This document shows positions 54,001 through 62,559 of a DNA stretch of 64,000 bases, in pieces. The stretch lies in contig JAATFL010000009.1 in assembly GCA_015655215.1 (NCBI GenBank), positions 89,962 through 153,961 on the forward strand, read 5' to 3'. Position 1 is the first letter of the stretch, and every line of letters starts with the position of its first letter. The translations under genes were made by a program, and so were the position numbers. Source of the DNA: Coriobacteriia bacterium. GTDB taxonomy: Bacteria; Actinomycetota; Coriobacteriia; Coriobacteriales; RUG033. Under the pieces are notes generated by a model that saw only the letters and a list, made by a program, of their open reading frames with translations, was not told the DNA's origin and did no database searches.

Positions 54001-54710
54001 TCACCGAGGATATCCCACAACCCGATGGCGTCGAGTGGGAACGTCGCATGAAGCTCACCTACGAGAAGGAGGTCTTGGGCATCTACGTATCGGACCACCC
54101 GCTCTCACCCTACGCGGCCGCGCTGTCGGACGCCTCCAACTACCGTCTCGCCGACCTGTCGGACGACGAGGAGGGCCGTACGTCGAAGAAGAGCACCAAG
54201 GGGTGGTTCGCCGGCATGATCGCCAGCACGACGATGCGCGTCACGAAGGCGGGCGCGCAGATGGCCACGTTCACCCTCGAGGACATGGAGGGCTCCATCG
54301 AGTGCGTCGTCTTCCCCAAGGCGTTCGACGCGTGTCGCTCCGTGATCGACGACGATGCCATCGTCAAGGTGAACGCCCGGCTCGACTCCGATGACCGCGG
54401 GGTGAAGCTGCTCGTCTCCGAGGTCGTGCCCCTCAGGCTCACCGAACAGGACGCCGGGGAGCGCATCCTCGAGCTGCAACTCGTGCCGGCGCAGATGTCG
54501 CAGCATCTGATGGGCGAGCTCAAGAGGACGCTCTCGAGCTATCCGGGGCGCGATCCCGTCGTCCTGCTCGTGCGGCAGGCCGACGGACGCAAGCTTCGAG
54601 CCGAGCTGCCGGAGGCGGTCAACGCACGCAACGCCGCACTGCTGTCCGAGGTGGTCTCCCTGCTCGGGCCCGACGTGTTCGAAGACAGGGCCCTCCATTG
54701 CGCAGGGTAG
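51042..54710 (+). CDS. dnaE: DNA polymerase III alpha subunit
   Basis: Replicative C-family polymerase, 1222 residues. The N-terminal PHP domain (VHLHVHTEYSLLDGAGR) has the His-x-His metal motif, and ITDHGYMYGAATFYQ follows. The polymerase core contains VGPGRGSAAGSIISYALNI, the catalytic Asp segment MPDIDMDFDDERR near residue 445, and YRPGPLNSGMVDDFVDRK. Later come the HhH region (GLAGIKGVGEAVIESIIEQRG) and an OB-fold (FAGMIASTTMRVTKAGAQMATFTLEDMEG). The ATG at 51042 follows AAGGGAG and starts directly at the PHP domain. GATATCCTTAG near 50945 is a plausible -10. It lies between the regulator and the his operon with no functional link. Confidence 0.96.
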   Translation: MLSLDTFVHLHVHTEYSLLDGAGRVPNMVKCAQELGFPALAITDHGYMYGAATFYQECVGTWTASRRAGGTPPPLDASLDEIIAYNVEAREAGLPTLVKPIIGCEVYFTSDDTLSRAQKPKLYHMILLAKDEQGYRNLMHIVSDAAVSGFYYKPRVTYDSLSRYRGGLIGTSACIAGVVPQCLDAHDFAGACGWAERLAALFDPGDFYIELQDQGVATDSGMTQRELNRELVKVAQTVGLETVGTNDIHYIKQEDSVTQDLMLCIGTGAKVSDEKRFRFKNDQFYMKSGEEMAAALGDYPECLSNTLKVADKCHLQLEFGKIVLPRFPLPAGETNESLLRKKAIEGLKVRYGDPLPQDVVDRMEHELKIICDKGFAAYFLIVQEFSQWAKDQGIGVGPGRGSAAGSIISYALNITTFDPLENDLMFERFLSPERTEMPDIDMDFDDERRLEVVEHVRQVYGTEKIAHVITFSKMQAKAAVKDAARVLDYPMYISDRITKMISGAPGTSLDGSLGIDKSAKHAGDFSPDLKADYDVNPDTKRIVDSARSLEGITRGEGVHASAVIICRDAVQDYVPVKYDTKGGVIITQYDGATTANMGLLKMDFLGLRTLTLISKAKQYIKENHGVDVDPDKVPLDDPAIYQLFDSGHTAGVFQVESPGMTALLKKMRPDRYSDIVAVIALYRPGPLNSGMVDDFVDRKLGKKKIVYYDDRLTDILEPTYGTIVYQEQVMRISMKMSGFSAGESDKVRKAVAKKHIEDMQTKIQVWADGREETMEQHWHNGAVNNGYTYEVAHRIWTDVLAFAQYAFNKSHSAAYAIIVMQTAWLKAHYPKEYMAAVLTSFTGKNEKIVHYVAATKQDGIDVLPPDVNSSHRDFTATPEGIRFGLAGIKGVGEAVIESIIEQRGIGGSYKNLQDFLGRIDLNQCNRKSIEALIKAGAFDSTGYTRRHLMRMLDDEGVLEAAVKRQKDLSAGQESLFDLFADDAEAGFTEDIPQPDGVEWERRMKLTYEKEVLGIYVSDHPLSPYAAALSDASNYRLADLSDDEEGRTSKKSTKGWFAGMIASTTMRVTKAGAQMATFTLEDMEGSIECVVFPKAFDACRSVIDDDAIVKVNARLDSDDRGVKLLVSEVVPLRLTEQDAGERILELQLVPAQMSQHLMGELKRTLSSYPGRDPVVLLVRQADGRKLRAELPEAVNARNAALLSEVVSLLGPDVFEDRALHCAG

Positions 54711-54831
54711 GTGTTGCGACGGGTACCCCGGGCGTGGTGTCTTTCCGCACCCTTCCCTTGGCGGATAGGCCCCTGCGTGGTCATGCTTCGGCCCCGTTCA
54801 CGGCATCGTGCTCGACGGCGGCGCTCGTCCA

Positions 54832-54863
54832 ATCACTTTAGTACTCTACTGTGGTAAAGTGAT
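54832..54863. promoter_or_regulatory. AT-rich palindromic operator upstream of the his operon
   Basis: ATCACTTTA (54832-54840) and TAAAGTGAT (54855-54863) are exact inverted repeats around a 14-base centre that includes AGTACT, in an otherwise GC-rich 276-bp spacer. The arms are about two helical turns apart, suiting a dimeric regulator. The site lies 123-155 bp before the hisZ ATG. A TrpR-family regulator gene 4 kb upstream is the obvious candidate to bind it; that link is inference. Confidence 0.6.
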
Positions 54864-54986
54864 TTCATGGTCCATGGATCGCGCGGGTCGTGCCGATCGC
54901 CCCAGCCCCCCCATGGCCGCGTTCATTGGAGATATCTCAGGTATCGTGGGTAGGGCGATGCGGGCTTCGCCCGATGAGGAGGATCG

Positions 54987-56234
54987 ATGGTTTCAGCAAC
55001 GCCGCGAGGATTTCGGGATGTCCTCCCCGAGGAGGGTACTTGGCGCGAGCAGGCGGTACGGCGCGTGCAGCAGTGCTTCTCCACATGGGGATACGATCCG
55101 GTCGAAACCCCCACGCTCGAAGCGCTCGACTCGCTGGCGGCGGGTGGCATCGCGACGACGCCCTTCCGCTTCTTCGACGACGATGGGAACCAACTCGCCC
55201 TGCGCCCGGATGTGACCCTTCCCATCGCGCGCATGGTCGCCACGAGGATGCAGCACGTCCCGAGTCCGCTACGCCTCAGGTACACGACGCCGGTCTTCCG
55301 CGAGGAGGAGAGCCTGCGAGGGCAGGCGCGCGAGTTCACGCAGCTCGGCGTCGAGTCCATCGGGATGGCCGGACCGGCCGCCGACGCCGAGGTGGTGGAG
55401 ATGCTCGTGGAGGGTCTGTACGCCACCGGACTGCAGGAGTTCGTGGTTTGCATCGCGACCGTCGGGGTGCTCCTCGAGCTCGTGGATGCGGCCTGTGACG
55501 ATGGGGCCTGGCGTCAGGCTGCGCTCGACGCCTACCACACCTCCAACTGGGTCGCCCTCAAGCAGCTCGCCATGGCACCTCAGGTACCACCGGCCTTTGG
55601 CCGGGCCCTCTCCGCGCTGCCCTTCATCAGCGGGGGTCCCGAGGCCGTCGAGGAGTGCCGGGAGATGGTGACCCCACTCGGCTGTCAGGATGGTCTCGAC
55701 CAGCTTGACGCGACGATGGGGATCCTCGGGGCCACGGGCCTCCTCCGCTTCGTGAGGGTGGACTTCTCGATCATGAACTCGCTCGACTACTACACCGGAC
55801 TCGTGATGCAGGCCTACGCGCCCGGCGCCGCGCGCCCGCTCGGCTCGGGAGGGCGCTACGACACCACGCTCGCCTCCTTCGGAAGGCCCGAGCCCGCAGC
55901 GGGTTTCGCCTTCGGGCTCGAGACGGTGCTCGGCGCGCTCATATCGCAGGGCGAGGTCCCCGAGGAGACGTACGTCCAGGCCGACTGCGTCGTGGGCGGG
56001 GATGAGCCCAGCCAGGTGTTCAAGGCGGCGATGCAACTGCGTGCCCGTGGGCTGCGCACTCAGATCATCGACGATCCCGACGCCGACCTCGCCGCATGTG
56101 CGCGAGCGAGGGGCGTGCGTGGGGCATGGCGTGCGGATGTCTCCGGCATGCCCCAGCCCGTCGCGATGCCCCTCCAACGCGAGGAGCCCGTCGTGTCTGC
56201 GGCGACGCGTCCCCGAGGAGGTGAGGTGCGATGA
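54987..56234 (+). CDS. hisZ: ATP phosphoribosyltransferase regulatory subunit HisZ
   Basis: HisRS-like paralogue required for activity and histidine feedback of short-form HisG. 415 residues. The HisRS motif 1 and 2 regions remain (TPRGFRDVLPEEGTWREQAVRRV; LRPDVTLPIARMVATRM; LRLRYTTPVFREE), as do DYYTGLVMQAY and GSGGRYDTTLASFG. The anticodon-binding domain of a true HisRS is not recognisable; the C-terminal 100 residues are divergent. The adjacent HisG of 231 residues lacks its own regulatory domain, which confirms HisZ over HisS. The gene overlaps hisG by ATGA. First gene of the his operon. Confidence 0.92.
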   Translation: MVSATPRGFRDVLPEEGTWREQAVRRVQQCFSTWGYDPVETPTLEALDSLAAGGIATTPFRFFDDDGNQLALRPDVTLPIARMVATRMQHVPSPLRLRYTTPVFREEESLRGQAREFTQLGVESIGMAGPAADAEVVEMLVEGLYATGLQEFVVCIATVGVLLELVDAACDDGAWRQAALDAYHTSNWVALKQLAMAPQVPPAFGRALSALPFISGGPEAVEECREMVTPLGCQDGLDQLDATMGILGATGLLRFVRVDFSIMNSLDYYTGLVMQAYAPGAARPLGSGGRYDTTLASFGRPEPAAGFAFGLETVLGALISQGEVPEETYVQADCVVGGDEPSQVFKAAMQLRARGLRTQIIDDPDADLAACARARGVRGAWRADVSGMPQPVAMPLQREEPVVSAATRPRGGEVR

Positions 56235-56926
56235 GCCGGGAACCCATGACATCCCCGCGCCCACTCCGCATCGCCGTGCCCAAGGGAGCCCTCTATCCCG
56301 ACTCGTATGCGATGCTCTCCGCCGCCGGGCTCGACATGACACCGCTCGACGACCAGGGCCGTCACCTGATCTTCTCGACGGACAGGGGCTCGATGCCCGC
56401 CGAGTACATCATCGTGCGCCCCACCGATGCCCCCGTGTTCGTGGCGAACGGCGGCGCCGACGTGGCCATCTCGGGCGAGGACTCCATCGTCGAGGCCGAT
56501 TGCGACGTGGTCGAGCTCGTCGATCTGGGTTTTGGCGCCTGCCGCTTCGTGGTGGCCGAGGCCGAGTCATCCGCCGGGGCGGCGGATGCGGCGTACCGGC
56601 GCCGGGGTGCCCTGCGCGTCGCGACCAAGTACCCAAACGTCACACGGGCGTACTATGACCGTATCGGCGTGCAGGCCGATATCATCAAGCTCTATGGCAA
56701 CATCGAGCTGGCGCCACTGTCGGGTATGGCCGATCGCATCGTCGACATCACGGCCACGGGGACGACGTTGCGGGAGAATCACCTGCGGGTGGTTGACGAG
56801 GTGTTCTCCTCGACCGCCCGCTTCATCGCCAACCCCTCGGCCGCACGGATCGACGTGCGTGTTCGCAATTTGGCCGCAGCGCTTGAGGCTGCCGTGTCCG
56901 CCGCATCAGCGGCGGGGAAGGAGTAG
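56231..56926 (+). CDS. hisG: ATP phosphoribosyltransferase, short form
   Basis: First enzyme of histidine biosynthesis, joining ATP and PRPP. 231 residues, the length of HisG-S proteins that lack the C-terminal ACT-like domain and need HisZ. LRIAVPKGALYPDSYAMLSAAGLD opens the periplasmic-binding-protein-like fold, RPTDAPVFVANGGADVAISGEDSIVE follows, RVATKYPNVTRAYYDRIG contacts substrate, and ELAPLSGMADRIVDITATGTTLREN is the PRPP-binding block. The ATG overlaps the hisZ stop by four bases, which suits the hetero-octameric complex. Confidence 0.95.
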   Translation: MSREPMTSPRPLRIAVPKGALYPDSYAMLSAAGLDMTPLDDQGRHLIFSTDRGSMPAEYIIVRPTDAPVFVANGGADVAISGEDSIVEADCDVVELVDLGFGACRFVVAEAESSAGAADAAYRRRGALRVATKYPNVTRAYYDRIGVQADIIKLYGNIELAPLSGMADRIVDITATGTTLRENHLRVVDEVFSSTARFIANPSAARIDVRVRNLAAALEAAVSAASAAGKE

Positions 56927-56932
56927 GGAGAC

Positions 56933-58423
56933 ATGATGCGTCGGATAGTGCTACAGGAGGGCGAATCCTTCAGCGAGGAGATGATCCACCGCACGGGGGC
57001 GTTCGCGCCCGAGATCCTCACCGCCGCGACCTCCATCGTGAACGAGGTACGCACCCGTGGAGACGCTGCACTGCGCGACTTCACGAGGGAGTTCGACGGC
57101 ATCGAACTCGAGGATTTCAAGGTCTCGCGCTTCGAGGTGGAGGCCGCCCTCGCCCAGGTCGACCCGGCGTTCATCGCCGCCATCAAGCGCGCCGCGGAGT
57201 CGATCCGCGACTTCCACAAGCGCCAGGTGCGCCAGTCGTGGATAACCACGCGTGCCGACGGTGCGATCCTGGGTGCCAAGGTGACCCCGCTCGATAGCGT
57301 GGGCGTCTACGTGCCCGGTGGCCGTGCGCAGTATCCCTCCACGGTGCTCATGGACGTGATCCCGGCGAAGGTGGCCGGCGTGACCAACATCATCATGACG
57401 GCCCCGCCCACCACCACCGGGTTCATCAGCCCCTATACGCTCGTCGCCGCGCAGGTGGCCGGCGTGGACCGCATCTACCGCGTGGGGGGTGCGCAGGCCA
57501 TAGCGGCCATGGCGTACGGCACGGAGACCATCCCACGCGTCAACAAGATCGTGGGTCCGGGCAACGCGTACGTCGCCGCAGCCAAGAAGATCGTCAGCGG
57601 GGACGTGGGCATCGACATGATCGCCGGTCCCTCGGAGGTGCTCGTGCTTGCGGACGAGACGAGCGATCCCGCACTCGTGGCCATCGACCTGATGGCCCAG
57701 GCCGAGCACGACCCGCTCGCCTCCTGCTATCTGGTGACCACCGACGAGGAACTCGTCGACGACGTCGAGGTCTTCATCGAGAGCTACCTCAAGGAGACGA
57801 CGAGGCGTGAGATAACCGAGGCGTCCCTCACCAACAAGGGCCTCGTCGTCGTCTGCCCCGATGTCAACACCGCCATCGAGACGGCCAACATCATCGCCCC
57901 CGAGCATCTCGAGGTGCACATGGCCGAACCGATGGAGCTTCTCGGGTCCATCAGGAACGCCGGAGCCATATTCCTGGGATCGTGGACTCCCGAGAGCGTG
58001 GGCGATTACGTGGCCGGTCCCAACCACACGCTGCCCACCGGTGGCACGGCACGCTTCTCGAGTCCGCTGTCGGTCGACGACTTCATCAAGCACTCGAGCA
58101 TCATCTCGTACTCGTATTCGGCACTCGACGCCGACGCCGACACCATCACGACCATCGCCGCCGCCGAGGGTCTGTGGAGCCATGGCCGCTCCGTGAGCCT
58201 GCGCCGTGAGCAGGTCGAGGCATACTACGCACGCATGGAGGCTGGCGGTGAGGACGAGTGCGGCGACCCCTCCTGCGGGCACCATCATGGGGATGCCCCC
58301 ACCGGGGACTCGACGGGGTCCGGACGGGTGGTCGCGGGCAGTGTGGGCCACGATGACAAGGCCGACGATGACGCCGCGCGCGCGGCGGCCCTCGACGCCC
58401 TTTCGAAGAAGGACGGGGAGTGA
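56933..58423 (+). CDS. hisD: Histidinol dehydrogenase with Cys/His tail
   Basis: Zn-dependent four-electron oxidation of histidinol to histidine, 496 residues. [79 protein letters not shown] and [28 protein letters not shown] carry the Zn ligands and catalytic His/Glu. The conserved protein ends near residue 430. The remaining 65 residues include [13 protein letters not shown] and an acidic, Ala-rich end, an extension not usual for HisD. Two adjacent ATGs (56933 and 56936) are possible starts; the second has better spacing to AGGGAG. Only six bases separate it from hisG. Confidence 0.95.
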   Translation: MMRRIVLQEGESFSEEMIHRTGAFAPEILTAATSIVNEVRTRGDAALRDFTREFDGIELEDFKVSRFEVEAALAQVDPAFIAAIKRAAESIRDFHKRQVRQSWITTRADGAILGAKVTPLDSVGVYVPGGRAQYPSTVLMDVIPAKVAGVTNIIMTAPPTTTGFISPYTLVAAQVAGVDRIYRVGGAQAIAAMAYGTETIPRVNKIVGPGNAYVAAAKKIVSGDVGIDMIAGPSEVLVLADETSDPALVAIDLMAQAEHDPLASCYLVTTDEELVDDVEVFIESYLKETTRREITEASLTNKGLVVVCPDVNTAIETANIIAPEHLEVHMAEPMELLGSIRNAGAIFLGSWTPESVGDYVAGPNHTLPTGGTARFSSPLSVDDFIKHSSIISYSYSALDADADTITTIAAAEGLWSHGRSVSLRREQVEAYYARMEAGGEDECGDPSCGHHHGDAPTGDSTGSGRVVAGSVGHDDKADDDAARAAALDALSKKDGE

Positions 58424-58424
58424 C

Positions 58425-59504
58425 GTGAATCGCGTCCGTCTAGCCAACCCGCGCCTCGATGGCCTGGAGCCCTACGACCCCAAGAACCTTCCTGCCCAGG
58501 TGTTCGTCTCGGCGAACGAGAATCCGGCCAACGTCCCACCTGCGGTGGCGGCGGAGATAGAGCGGCGGCTGAAGGGCTTTCCCCTCAACCGTTACCCGGA
58601 CGCGACGGCGAATCGCCTCCGCTCGCTGATCGCCGAGGCGAACGGACTCGATATCGACAACGTTCTCGTCGGCAACGGTGGGGACGAGTTGCTCTTCAAC
58701 CTGTTCCTCACATGGGGTGGGGCCGGTCGCTCGGTACTCAATCTGCCGCCCACGTTCTCGGTGTATGCCTTCAACGCGTACCTTACGGGCACGCGCGTGG
58801 TGGACGTGGCGCGGCGCAGCGACTTCACCGTTGACGAGGTGAGCGTCATCGAGCGTCTCCAGAGTGCCGATGACATCGACCTCGTCGTCATCACGAGCCC
58901 CAACAACCCGACGGGGGACGTGGCCTCGTCAAGCTTCATCGAGCGCGTGCTCGATGCGACCGATGCGCTCGTGCTCGTGGACGAGGCCTACTGGGAGTTC
59001 TCGTACCAGACGGTGCGTCCGCTCATGACCGGCCATCGCAACCTGCTCATCCTCCGCACGTTCTCGAAGGCGTTCTCCCTTGCGGGAGCTCGAGTCGGCT
59101 ACATCCTGGCCGATCCGTACGTCATCTCGACGTTCCTCAAGGTACGTCAGCCCTACAGCGTCGATGCGGTGGCCCAGACGATCGCCGAGGTCGTCTTCGA
59201 GAACCGCTCCGCCTTCGAGCCTGGCATCCGTGCGATCGTGGACCAGCGAGCGCGCCTGCTTGCCGAACTGCCGCTGATTCCCGAGGTCCAGGTGTTTCCG
59301 AGCGAGTCGAACTACATCCTGATACGATTGCCCCAGGCGCATCGCGTATGGGAGCGTCTCTACGACGACCATTCGGTGTTGGTGCGCGACTTCTCCACCA
59401 CTCCGGGGTTGGAGGACTGCCTCCGGGTGACCGTGGGCTCGGAAGATGAGAACGCACGGTTCCTCGCGGCATTGCGCACGATCCAGGAAGGGGAGGCGTC
59501 ATGA
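58425..59504 (+). CDS. hisC: Histidinol-phosphate aminotransferase
   Basis: PLP-dependent aminotransferase (fold type I) that converts imidazoleacetol phosphate to histidinol phosphate, 359 residues. VSANENPANVP, RYPDATANRLRSLIAEANGLDIDNVLVGNGGDELL, SPNNPTGD, LVDEAYWEFS and TFSKAFSLAGARVGY (Schiff-base Lys in SKAF) are the class landmarks. The GTG start at 58425 is preceded by ACGGGGAG and lies one base after the hisD stop. Its TGA overlaps the hisB ATG. Confidence 0.94.
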   Translation: MNRVRLANPRLDGLEPYDPKNLPAQVFVSANENPANVPPAVAAEIERRLKGFPLNRYPDATANRLRSLIAEANGLDIDNVLVGNGGDELLFNLFLTWGGAGRSVLNLPPTFSVYAFNAYLTGTRVVDVARRSDFTVDEVSVIERLQSADDIDLVVITSPNNPTGDVASSSFIERVLDATDALVLVDEAYWEFSYQTVRPLMTGHRNLLILRTFSKAFSLAGARVGYILADPYVISTFLKVRQPYSVDAVAQTIAEVVFENRSAFEPGIRAIVDQRARLLAELPLIPEVQVFPSESNYILIRLPQAHRVWERLYDDHSVLVRDFSTTPGLEDCLRVTVGSEDENARFLAALRTIQEGEAS

Positions 59505-60133
59505 GCGACATCAAGGGGCGCGTCACAGGAGCCACGCCGGACGCCGCCCGAACGACGCACGTCTCGCGAACCACGAATGAGACCGACGTCGCGGTCTCCC
59601 TTGACCTCGACGGCACCGGTGCCACCCGCATCTCCACGGGCATCGGGTTCCTCGACCACATGCTCGAGGCCTTTGGGCGCCACGGTTCCTTCGACCTCGA
59701 GGTCTCGTGCACGGGGGACCTCGAGGTCGATGGACACCACACCACGGAGGACATCGGCATCGTGATCGGCCAGGCGTTCGCTCAGGCGCTGGGGGATCGC
59801 ACGGGCATCACTCGCTATGGGGATGTCGCCCTGCCCATGGACGAGGCCCTCATGCTCGTCGCCGTGGATGTTTCCGGACGGGGCCGTCTGCACTGGGATT
59901 GTGACATCCCCCTGCAGTACCTGGGCTCCTTCGACACCGCTCTGGCGCGTGAGTTCCTCGACGCCTTCGCGACCAACTCCGGCATCACGCTGCACGTACG
60001 CCAGCTTGCGGGCGACAACGCGCACCACGAGCTTGAGGCCGTGTTCAAGGGCGTCGCCCGCGCCCTGCGCACGGCGATCTCACTCGATTCCCGTTGCGCG
60101 GACGCCATCCCCTCCACCAAGGGGGCTCTCTAG
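59501..60133 (+). CDS. hisB: Imidazoleglycerol-phosphate dehydratase
   Basis: Mn-dependent dehydration of imidazole glycerol phosphate, 210 residues, monofunctional (no phosphatase domain, so histidinol phosphatase must be encoded elsewhere). Two pseudo-repeats carry the metal His: GIGFLDHMLEAFGRHGSFDLEV, DGHHTTEDIGIVIGQAF, ALMLVAVDVSGRG, and LAGDNAHHELEAVFKGVARALRTA. The extra 15 residues at the N-terminus before THVSRTTNETDVAVSL are not conserved. It overlaps hisC by four bases and abuts hisH. Confidence 0.95.
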   Translation: MSDIKGRVTGATPDAARTTHVSRTTNETDVAVSLDLDGTGATRISTGIGFLDHMLEAFGRHGSFDLEVSCTGDLEVDGHHTTEDIGIVIGQAFAQALGDRTGITRYGDVALPMDEALMLVAVDVSGRGRLHWDCDIPLQYLGSFDTALAREFLDAFATNSGITLHVRQLAGDNAHHELEAVFKGVARALRTAISLDSRCADAIPSTKGAL

Positions 60134-60841
60134 ATGTCCGCATCCATCGTCGTCGTCGACTACCACAAGGGAAACCTGCTCTCCGTCGAGCGGGGGCTCT
60201 CGCAGGCCGGGTGCCATGCCGTCGTCACCGACGAACCCGATGTCATCCGCGCGGCCGATGGGGTCGTGCTGCCGGGCGTCGGGTCCTTCGCGGATGCGAG
60301 TGCCTACCTGCTCTCCTCGGGGGAGATGATCGCCATCCGCGATGCCGTCAGGAGGGGTGCGCCTTTCCTCGGCATCTGCCTCGGCCTGCAGCTCGCATTC
60401 GATTCCGGCGATGAGGGGTGCGCGCCGGGTACCCGTGCCGAGGGACTCGGCCTCGTTCCCGGTGCGTGCCGTCGTCTGGACTCCGAGACGCCTGACGGCC
60501 ATCACCGCAAGGTGCCCCATGTGGGTTGGAACAACGTCGACCTCACCGCGACGGGCGTCGCCTCTCCGCTCTTCTCGGGCATCGAGGACCATGGCTGGTT
60601 CTACTTCACCCACTCGTACCAGTGCGAGCCGAGCAGCGGCGCAGACGTGCTCGCGACGACCACGTATGCCCGGACGTTTGCGAGTGCGGTGAACGTGGGT
60701 GGCGTGTTCGGGACGCAGTTCCACCCAGAAAAGTCGTCGGCGCCGGGCCTCAAGGTGCTGGAGAATTTCGGGGGGATCGTCCGGGAGGCATGTCGCGACC
60801 GTGTCTTTGGTGGCCGCGAGCAGGGAGGGGTGGGCGCATGA
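60134..60841 (+). CDS. hisH: Imidazole glycerol phosphate synthase, glutaminase subunit
   Basis: Class I glutamine amidotransferase subunit that feeds ammonia to HisF, 235 residues. IVVVDYHKGNLLSVERGL, LPGVGSFADASAYL, the nucleophile elbow PFLGICLGLQLAFDSGDEG and the His/Glu of GTQFHPEKSSAPGLKVLENFG form the catalytic triad. HGWFYFTHSYQCEP is the family's interface block. The ATG immediately follows the hisB stop. Its own stop overlaps the hisA ATG (ATGA). The last 20 residues are a short non-conserved tail. Confidence 0.95.
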   Translation: MSASIVVVDYHKGNLLSVERGLSQAGCHAVVTDEPDVIRAADGVVLPGVGSFADASAYLLSSGEMIAIRDAVRRGAPFLGICLGLQLAFDSGDEGCAPGTRAEGLGLVPGACRRLDSETPDGHHRKVPHVGWNNVDLTATGVASPLFSGIEDHGWFYFTHSYQCEPSSGADVLATTTYARTFASAVNVGGVFGTQFHPEKSSAPGLKVLENFGGIVREACRDRVFGGREQGGVGA

Positions 60842-61632
60842 TCGTGTTACCCGCCATCGACATCCTCGAGGGGAAGGCCGTCCGCTTGGCGCAAGGCGAC
60901 TACCGTCGGGTCACCATCTACAACGACAGCCCGGTCGACCAAGCCCGGGTCTTTGCGGAGAAGGGTGCCGAGTGGGTTCACGTGGTCGACCTCGACGGCG
61001 CCCGATCGGGCAAGCCCGCGAACATCGCGACCGTGCGTGACATCATCGCCCAGACGAGCCTGCAGGTGGAGGTCGGCGGCGGTGTCCGCAGCCTGGACAC
61101 CTTACAGGAGCTCGTCGACGCAGGTGCGAGGCGCGTCGTCCTCGGGACCAAGCTCGTCACCGACCCTGCCCTTGTCCGCAGTGCTGTCGCGGCGTTTGGG
61201 GACATCGTCTCCGCGGGCGTGGACGCTCGCTGTGGCGAAGTCGCCATCCAGGGCTGGCGAGAGGGGGCTGGAATCCCGGCCGCCCAGGTGGTGGGGGAGC
61301 TCTGCGCGATGGGAGTGCGACACCTCGTGTACACCGACATCTCGCGGGATGGCATGCAGACGGGTATCGACGTGTCGACGTACGCGGCCATCGTCGCGGC
61401 CTCGGGCGTGGGCGTCACGGCATCCGGCGGCGTGTCGTCGCTGGGGGACCTCGAGGCGCTCGTCGCCATCGAGCCCGCGGGAGGTGGCTTTCTCGAGGGA
61501 GCGATCGTCGGACGGGCCATCTACGAGGGTGCCTTCTCCCTTGACGAGGCGCTGTCGGCGGTCCGTGCCGTGGACCCTGCTCCCCATCCGGCGGGATACC
61601 GCTCCCACACTCCCACCCCGACGGAGGCCTGA
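60838..61632 (+). CDS. hisA: ProFAR isomerase HisA
   Basis: Isomerises phosphoribosyl-formimino-AICAR-phosphate in histidine synthesis, 264 residues, half-barrel repeat TIM fold. [22 protein letters not shown] carries the catalytic Asp. [62 protein letters not shown] and [16 protein letters not shown] hold the phosphate sites. A PriA-type dual function (TrpF activity), known in actinomycetes, cannot be judged from sequence alone. It overlaps hisH by four bases. Confidence 0.94.
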   Translation: MIVLPAIDILEGKAVRLAQGDYRRVTIYNDSPVDQARVFAEKGAEWVHVVDLDGARSGKPANIATVRDIIAQTSLQVEVGGGVRSLDTLQELVDAGARRVVLGTKLVTDPALVRSAVAAFGDIVSAGVDARCGEVAIQGWREGAGIPAAQVVGELCAMGVRHLVYTDISRDGMQTGIDVSTYAAIVAASGVGVTASGGVSSLGDLEALVAIEPAGGGFLEGAIVGRAIYEGAFSLDEALSAVRAVDPAPHPAGYRSHTPTPTEA

Positions 61633-61633
61633 C

Positions 61634-62398
61634 ATGCTTGCCAAGCGGGTGATACCCTGCCTCGACGTCAAGGATGGGCGAGTGGTAAAGGGAGTTAACT
61701 TTGTGAACCTGCGCGATGCGGGTGACCCGGTCGAGCTCGCGTCGTTCTACGACGCGCAGGGTGCCGACGAGGTCGTGTTCCTCGACATCACCGCCACGCA
61801 CGAAGGGCGGGGTACCGTCATCGACATGGCCAGTCGCGTCTCCGCCGAGGTGCGCATCCCGTATGCGGTGGGCGGTGGCTTCAACGACGTCGCCTCGATT
61901 CGCGCCATGGTCGCCGCGGGTGCCGACAAGGTCTCGGTCAACTCCGCCGCCGTCCGCGATCCGTCGCTCATCACCGCCGCCGCCGCCGCGTTTGGCTCTC
62001 AGGCCATCCTCTGCGCCGTCGATGCGAAGCATGTGGGCGGTGCGGGCGACAGATGGAGCGTCTACGTGCATGGTGGGCGTGTGGACACCGGCATCGACGT
62101 GGTCCAGTGGGCTGCGGAGGCGGCGCGCCGTGGCGCGGGTGAGATCCTCCTCACCTCGATGGATCGCGATGGCAGTCGGGATGGCTTCGACCTCGCGCTC
62201 ACCCGCGCCGTTTCCCGCGCCGTTGACATCCCCATCATCGCAAGCGGCGGCGTGGGCACGCTCGAGCATTTCGCCGAGGGTATCATCGAGGGCGAGGCCG
62301 ACGCGGTCCTCGCGGCGAGCGTGTTCCACTTCGGCGACATCTCCATACGTCAGGTCAAGGAGTACATGGCCGCGCAGGGCATCCCGGTGCGGCTCTAG
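61634..62398 (+). CDS. hisF: Imidazole glycerol phosphate synthase, cyclase subunit
   Basis: Cyclase subunit that uses ammonia from HisH to form imidazole glycerol phosphate and AICAR, 254 residues. [33 protein letters not shown] and [19 protein letters not shown] contain the two catalytic Asp, and [17 protein letters not shown] and [15 protein letters not shown] are the phosphate loops. The start lies one base after the hisA stop. The stop is followed by GGAGGAG and an ATG, the remains of the next his gene, now cut by an insertion element. Confidence 0.96.
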   Translation: MLAKRVIPCLDVKDGRVVKGVNFVNLRDAGDPVELASFYDAQGADEVVFLDITATHEGRGTVIDMASRVSAEVRIPYAVGGGFNDVASIRAMVAAGADKVSVNSAAVRDPSLITAAAAAFGSQAILCAVDAKHVGGAGDRWSVYVHGGRVDTGIDVVQWAAEAARRGAGEILLTSMDRDGSRDGFDLALTRAVSRAVDIPIIASGGVGTLEHFAEGIIEGEADAVLAASVFHFGDISIRQVKEYMAAQGIPVRL

Positions 62399-62411
62399 GA
62401 GGAGACCAGCT

Positions 62412-62432
62412 ATGAGAAGTCAAGACCCATGA
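62412..62432 (+). pseudogene. First codons of a disrupted his gene, probably hisI
   Basis: Seven bases after a GGAGGAG ribosome site comes an ATG followed by five codons (peptide MRSQDP) and then a stop created where the GC-rich sequence changes to AT-rich IS DNA. The tight 13-base spacing after hisF matches the operon style, and hisI or hisIE is the gene still missing from the pathway. The remainder would lie beyond the right edge. Confidence 0.6.
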
Positions 62433-62480
62433 AGTAAGTTTTTTAAGTTTTGATTTTATTGGAAAGCGCATCTTGATAAC

Positions 62481-62498
62481 TGCATATTGAATAGTTCA
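62481..62498. repeat. Left subterminal inverted repeat of the IS element
   Basis: TGCATATTGAATAGTTCA, the exact reverse complement of the copy at 63951-63968. It lies about 48 bp inside the apparent left junction. Confidence 0.85.
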
Positions 62499-62559
62499 AA
62501 GCGTGGTGGAGCGCTGGCTTAGAGATAAGCCGTTTCAACATAAGTATTGCCCCGTCTTT

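Noticed and set aside
54711..54986. Possible T-box or leader peptide before the his operon
   Set aside because: No TGG-bulge core, no run of His codons and no terminator were found; only the palindrome is supported.
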